Shown here one piece after another: positions 47,350-51,893 of a DNA stretch of 51,893 nt (positions are counted from its first letter, which is position 1; each line of letters starts with the position of its first letter). The stretch covers positions 1 to 51,893 of the forward strand of contig RWJK01001336.1 of assembly GCA_004335835.1 (NCBI GenBank), read 5' to 3'. Both the position numbers and the translations under genes were made by a program. The DNA comes from Scenedesmus sp. ARA3 (lineage: Eukaryota > Chlorophyta > Chlorophyceae > Sphaeropleales > Scenedesmaceae). A model generated the notes under the pieces. The model had not been told where the DNA came from and did not search any database. It worked only from the letters and a program-made list of their open reading frames with translations.

Positions 47350-48115
47350 GCACAGCCGGCACTGCTGCAGCGGCTGCCGCTGTGCCTGGAGGCAGCACAC
47401 GATGGCATGCTGCCGCTGTATGAGCGGCACGGCTTTATGACGTTGCAGCGTTTGAATGTGCAAGCAGACAGCAGCAAGGAGCCTCACTTCATCAGCCTCA
47501 TGCTGCGGAAGCCGTCAGCTTGATTGTGTGGTGGCTGCTGCAGCAGGATCCCCCCAGCCCTGGACAGTTACTGCAGTGCCGTGCGGGTTGTGTGGGCTCA
47601 AGCAGACACACCGCTGGCACTGCTGCAGCCACAGCTGTGCCTGCTGCCGCTGTGAGCGGAACGGATTCAGCACGCTGCAGGGCCTCAATGTGCAGCCGTT
47701 CAGCAGCAAGGAGCCGCATTACATCAGCCTCATGCCATGCAGCAGTGCTGCACAGGCCGTCAGCTTGAATATCTTGGTGGTTGCTGCAGCAGGATCCCCC
47801 CCCAGCCCTGGACAGATTCTGCAGTTACGCACTCCATAGGGTGAAATTTCATTAGCACACGCACAACCGACAGAGCAGCAGCGGCTGCCGCTGTGCCTGG
47901 AGGCAGCACACGACGGCCTGCTGCCGCTGTATCAGCGGCACGGCTTTGCAACGCTGACGCGGTTGAACGTGCAGCCAGACGGCAACAAGGCGCCATTTGG
48001 GCTTGCCCAATTGTGCTGTGGTAGCGAGCCAGTAGGATTCTGTCCCCCCTGGTAACAAAAAAAAAACAAGGCGCCTCACTACATCAGCATCATGCTGCGC
48101 AGGGCGGCTGTTGAC
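47350..48115 (+). repeat. Three copies of the GNAT C-terminal coding end and stop
   Basis: Copies at about 47358-47522, 47610-47765 and 47880-48130 repeat the stretch coding LPLCLEAAHDGLLPLYERHGF to the stop. The first keeps an open frame to its own TGA. The second has a deletion and the third is split by a short insertion. Confidence 0.9.
47984..48075. mobile_element. Short poly(A)-tailed insertion with an 11-bp target duplication
   Basis: The string AACAAGGCGCC occurs at 47984-47994 and 48065-48075, and the sequence between (about 70 bp) ends in a run of A. Removing it and one repeat restores the third GNAT copy. This is the signature of a retroposed short RNA, possibly a 5'-truncated SINE. 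The source RNA is not recognised. Confidence 0.65.
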
Positions 48116-48189
48116 TGTGTGATCTGGTAGTTTCTTTCCCTTCAATGGCCCGAAATTGGGTTGCCATCTTGAGCTTTGCACGCGTTGCT

Positions 48190-48194
48190 TGTAA
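48190..48194 (+). terminator. Possible poly(A) signal of the GNAT gene
   Basis: This TGTAA lies after all the terminal copies. If it is used, the 3' untranslated region would carry every one of them. Confidence 0.35.
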
Positions 48195-48827
48195 TTTCTG
48201 AAGAAAACGGTGTGCCAATTGAACATCCATGACTTCGGCAGCAGCACAGCGGCATATGTCCGCCTTGGCCCGGGCCCCGCACCTGCACCTACACCACTGT
48301 GAGCCAACCCCCCTGTTTCCAGACACTAGTCAAAATTCAGCGCCTGTGCGCACCACTGAATTCTGCTGACTGCTAGATTTCAGCTGGGCTCTGAAGTTGC
48401 ACCAGTGCCAGGTGCTGTATGTCATGACATGTGATCACATGGATGTACATGGAGTCCAGCGCAGTGGTGGTCCAGCCGTGGTAAGTGACCGTTGACCACC
48501 ACAAACGTGGCAAAGCTGAGACAGTCAAAGCAGTTTTTGTACTTTCAAGCACGTCGCTCTCGAGGCGCCTTGTTCAGCGTGGAAAGCAGAAGGCCACTGC
48601 TGCAGTGACCAAAAAGGGTGTCACCCCAAGAACCATGAAGTGACCGCTCCGACGATGACGCTGCTCGCCGTCTTGACATCGTGTTCTGTATGCAGATGCA
48701 CAACATATCACCGGGTTACCATGCACTGTATCGCACCGACAGCAAAAAGGGCAGCATGCGAACCAGCTGACGTTCCGACGAAAGCGCAGATCGCAGCAAT
48801 GCTCGTCAATATTACAACATAAACTTT
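48195..48827. other. Intergenic region upstream of the beta-helix gene
   Basis: No gene or repeat is visible; it presumably contains the promoter of the next gene. Confidence 0.45.
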
Positions 48828-49402
48828 ATGAAGCGGGTGCTGCTGTCGTTGGTGCTGCTGTTACTGGTGGCCTGTCACCCTAGCCATGCTGCGCCAAAGA
48901 AGGCCAGTGCTCCCCTGGCTTGCGGCCCAGCCCCGAGGGCTATGGAGATACTCAAAGCAAAGTCAACGGATTGCTGGCTCGGAGCGGCAGTGCCTGCCGC
49001 GGCGCTGAGCTTCGCCCCTCTGCGTGCTCAGCAGCAGCAGGGCTTGCGACAGGCCAGTGCGAGCAGCTGGGAAGAGCTTCAGCAGCTGATAGATGAGTCC
49101 GATGGGCCTCTGGATGTTTCTCTTTCTGGAGACTATACGGCAGCAGAGCCCGTGACTATCACTGGCAGGAGTGCTGCTGTGAGGGTGGCAGGCCCTGCCA
49201 GTATTCAGTGTGGAGATGCAGGCACGAGTGCCTTCCTGATCAGCAGGTGAGAGTGAAATCAATGACACCTTGTGGGGATGTATTTTTTACCGAAGGCGTA
49301 CTTTGAGCAGCTGAGGGCTGATGCTGCTCAAAGGAGAGCGTCACGCCAGCTGTGTCGGTGGTTGTGGAAGCAGTGACGCAGCAGCAGCAGCAGCAGCAGC
49401 AG

Positions 49403-49444
<42 letters not shown>

Positions 49445-49692
49445 CGTTCGTGCTTTCCAGTCGTCTGCGTGATGTACTGAGAGTGCACATGCGCTGAGGT
49501 CCCTTGGCATGCAACGCACTCTCACTGTCGTGCCACCATGCACAGTTACACAGCAATACCTGACATGCATTGTAACCTTTCTCTGCTGCGTCTTGCACCC
49601 CTCCAGGTCATCAGGCATCGTCCTGCAGGACCTCAGCATCACAGGCTGCAGCGCAGGGGCCATCGCCATCAACGCAACAGCACCCAAGGCAT

Positions 49693-49729
<37 letters not shown>

Positions 49730-51893
49730 GAAGGCGCCGCCGGCTCCTGACGTGCTGCTGCAGGGTGTCAGCATCAGCAACTGCTCAACAGAAGAGAGTG
49801 GGGCCGGCCTGGCTGTGTATGGCAGCAGGGTGGTGCTGCAGGACTGCCAGCTTGCAGGAAATGTGGCGGGTGGCTGCGGGGGTGCTGTGTTTGCTGAGGG
49901 CAGCTCGGTGCTGCTGCTGGACTCGAACTTCACTGAGAATGTGGGCAACAAGTGAGTGAAATAGAGATAAGAAACAGCAAGAAGGGAGAAGTAGGAGGTT
50001 GTGAGTTGTTTTGTAAGGGCGCTGGCCTGGCAGTGTGCGGCAGCAGGGTGGCTTTGCAGGGCAGCTTGCTGCTGCTGCTGAATTCAAAGTTAACTGACAA
50101 CGTGGGCAACAAGTGAAATGAGAAAAGTGTGAGCTGCAACAGCTTGCTTGCGCGGTGCATGTGCAGGCCAACTGGCTAGCTGCAGCGTCGGTTCATTCCC
50201 CCCTCCAAACCCTGCATCGTTGAACCCCTCCTATGCATCTGCCTGCGCCCTGCCTGGCTTTCCTTGCACCCGCCTGCTCAACCTTGCCCTACTGCCTGCC
50301 TGCCCCTGCTTCACACCTCGCCCCTTGCCCCGTTATGCAGCACCGCTGGCGATGACATGTGCCGGGGCGGCGCGGTGCACGCGCAGGGCAGCTGGCTTGG
50401 TGAACTGCACACCTGCCCCCTGCCTGACCTCACTTGCTTGTGTGCGCCCTGTTGTGCAGTACTGCTGGAGATGACATGTGCCGCGGCGGCGCGGTGCATG
50501 CGCAGGGTAGCTGGCTGGGCGCTGCCCGCAGCAGCTGGGCGCGCAACCGCGGTGTGAACGGCTCTGCAGTGTTGCTGATTGAGCCAGCTGGCATTGCGCA
50601 GCTGCAGGACTGCACCTTTGACAGCAACCAGCAGCGCGCAGGTGAGGGGTGCTCGGTTGCGTTTTTGGGTTGATGTATGCAGTTCTGGAGCATCGTGGGC
50701 TGCAACATTGGCTGATGCTTGCGCAGCTGCAGGACTGCAGCTTTTGCAGCAACCAGCAGCGCGCAGGCCACGCGTGAAGCAGTTCTGAGGCGACGAGCTG
50801 CTGTGGCGGGCTGTGGCGTGCTGTGCGCTGCACTGTTAGGGCTAGGCTGACACCTGCAGAGCAGCAGCGGTGTGTGACCCTCCACAACAGCGGTGTGTGA
50901 CCCTCCACAACAGCGGTGTGTGACCCTCCACAACTCCAAACCGCCATGTCTGCCTCACCGCCGGTCACCCTTTCGCATCCCTGGACCTGCAGGCGTCTCT
51001 CACGAGTTCTCCTCCTCCTCTGGCGCAGTGGCGCTGCTGGGCAGCAGCAGCTGTGACATGCAAATGAAACACTGACCTGTGGTCACCCTTTCGCATCCCT
51101 ATGCTTGCAGGCGTCTCCCAGGAGTTTTCGTCTTCCTCCGGCGCTGTGGCGCTGCTGGGCAGCAGCAGCTTCGAGCTGCTGGAGCTCAAGCGCGGCACAA
51201 CTGCATGCACCATGCCTGAGGAAGGGCTGGTGGTGGCGCGCTGCAGCTTTGCCAACAACACCGCGGCACTCACAGGTGCGCGTGGGGCAGCTTGTGCCAT
51301 AGATAACTAGAGGGGTTACACGGTGTGTGCATGCGGCATACATGCTGTTGCAGCCGTGACAGAGCACGTAACAAGTCCTTGGTTGCGCGTCAAAAGCGCA
51401 AGGTGACGGCTGCATTCAAAACAGGACCGGTGAAAGCGGGCATGCACGCCGTTGCGCGTGTGGTATAGCTATACCCTATAGGGAGCATGTGTAGGAGGGC
51501 TGCATCAGAAGAGGCGCTGCTGCAACTCTTACAGAAGCAGGCAAGCCTGCTTGAGCATATGAGACGAGGCGCTGCACTGCCACCACAATCCATGCTGCAG
51601 CGCTGTTGAGGGATCGGGGCTTGGGGGAGGGGCCGCAACGGGGCTGTAAAGGGGTGGTGCATTCAGGGAAGCAGCTGAGCCTAGCAGCCGGTGTGGTGTC
51701 TGAAGAGGGGCTGGTGGTGGCGCGCTGCAGCTTCGCCAACAACACCGCGGCACTCACAGGTGCGTAGTTGTGAGCATACGCATGAGGTGTGTGGGGTGAG
51801 GTGTGGGGTGAGGTGTGGGGTGAGGTGTGGGGTGAGGTGTGTGGGGTGAGGTGTGTGGGGTGAGGTGTGGGGTGAGGTGTGTGGGGTGAGGTG
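48828..51893 (+). CDS. Secreted protein resembling right-handed beta-helix (POMP-like) repeats, 5' part
   Basis: The exons read are 48828-49246, 49607-49951, 50460-50641 and 51111-51275, with consistent phases (2, 2, 1, 1). The gene continues past the right edge. A signal peptide (MKRVLLSLVLLLLVACHPSHA) is followed by repeats in which short strands alternate with turns and Cys-Asn or Phe-Asn positions, such as VLLQGVSISNCSTEESGAG, VVLQDCQLAGNVAGGCGGAV and SVLLLDSNFTENVG. This matches the pattern of polymorphic outer membrane protein and other parallel beta-helix repeats, which in green algae occur in cell-surface proteins. An alanine run in exon 2 is coded by GCA repeats. Junction copies occur around exons 2, 3 and 4. 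The fold is inferred from the pattern and the function is unknown. Confidence 0.75.
49379..49443 (+). repeat. (CAG)n tract in intron 1 of the beta-helix gene
   Basis: Two CAG runs of about 8 and 14 units are split by AAAG. Unlike most tracts in this window, they do not directly abut an acceptor. Confidence 0.9.
50020..50117 (+). repeat. Donor-side copy of beta-helix exon 2
   Basis: A copy of the stretch coding LAVYGSRVVLQ...NFTENVGNK with its GTGA donor lies downstream of the true donor at 49952. It has an internal deletion. Confidence 0.8.
50339..50400 (+). repeat. Acceptor-side copy of beta-helix exon 3
   Basis: ATGCAG is followed by coding for TAGDDMCRGGAVHAQGSWLG, 121 bp upstream of the true start at 50460. 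Confidence 0.9.
50703..50770 (+). repeat. Donor-side copy of beta-helix exon 3
   Basis: A copy of the coding for AQLQDCTFDSNQQRA lies downstream of the true donor (50642). Its GT donor is changed to GC. Confidence 0.8.
50865..50936 (+). repeat. 22-bp tandem repeat, three copies
   Basis: AGCGGTGTGTGACCCTCCAC recurs three times at 22-bp spacing within the intron. Confidence 0.93.
50992..51065 (+). repeat. Acceptor-side copy of beta-helix exon 4
   Basis: CTGCAG is followed by coding for GVSHEFSSSSGAVALLGSSS, 119 bp upstream of the true start at 51111. Confidence 0.9.
51693..51766 (+). repeat. Donor-side copy of beta-helix exon 4
   Basis: A nearly exact copy of the exon 4 end (coding EEGLVVARCSFANNTAALT) and its GTGCG donor lies 484 bp downstream of the true donor at 51276. 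Confidence 0.9.
51785..51893 (+). repeat. GTGTGGGGTGAG minisatellite
   Basis: A unit of 12 to 14 bp repeats about eight times and runs off the window. Each unit contains GGTGAG, which resembles a 5' splice site. Confidence 0.93.

Noticed and set aside
1..51893. Junction copies as a dispersed transposon family such as introner elements
   Set aside because: Each copy matches only its own adjacent exon edge and intron; no sequence is shared between genes beyond CTG/CAG runs.

Overview
This is a eukaryotic nuclear window, most likely from a green alga (Chlorophyta, probably Chlorophyceae). I infer this from a plant-type 492-residue catalase, a nuclear gene for plastid ribosomal protein bL35 with a transit peptide, intron-rich genes with GT-AG introns, TGTAA near some gene ends (the usual green-algal poly(A) signal), and very abundant CAG/CTG triplet tracts. 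I cannot name the species.

Layout: (1) 1-2363, minus strand: 5' part of a two-pass membrane protein gene that runs off the left edge. (2) 2364-12690: about 10 kb with no gene I can support, containing a 280-450 bp satellite (5.9-7.6 kb), decayed repeats (9.65-11.1 kb) and a short ATCGCACAG-type array. (3) 13084-16104, minus: a polyglutamine-rich protein with an AP2-like DNA-binding domain split by an intron. (4) 17870-25550, minus: a complete 12-exon catalase gene. (5) 26008-28041, plus: plastid bL35, divergent from catalase across a 457-bp shared promoter region. (6) 29446-43193, plus: a large secreted, Cys-rich protein with GCC2/GCC3-like modules, many EGF-like modules and two NHL-type propeller segments. 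(7) 45140-47261, plus: a membrane-anchored GNAT-type acetyltransferase. (8) 48828 to the right edge, plus: 5' part of a secreted beta-helix-like protein. The genes do not form an obvious pathway.

The most striking feature is an architecture rather than a gene. In at least five genes, short direct tandem copies of exon-intron junctions fill the introns and 3' flanks. A donor-side copy carries the last 20-130 nt of an exon plus its GT donor and intron start, and lies downstream of the true exon. An acceptor-side copy carries the intron end plus AG plus the first 20-90 nt of an exon, and lies upstream of it. Terminal exons have extra copies of their last codons and stop in the 3' flank. In catalase nearly every exon edge has one to four such copies, about thirty in total, from nearly identical (131-bp and 154-bp units) to well decayed. 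The outermost true exons still join in perfect phase to give a full-length enzyme with every catalytic residue. The EGF/NHL gene, with the longest and most exon-rich structure, is nearly free of these copies and serves as an internal contrast.
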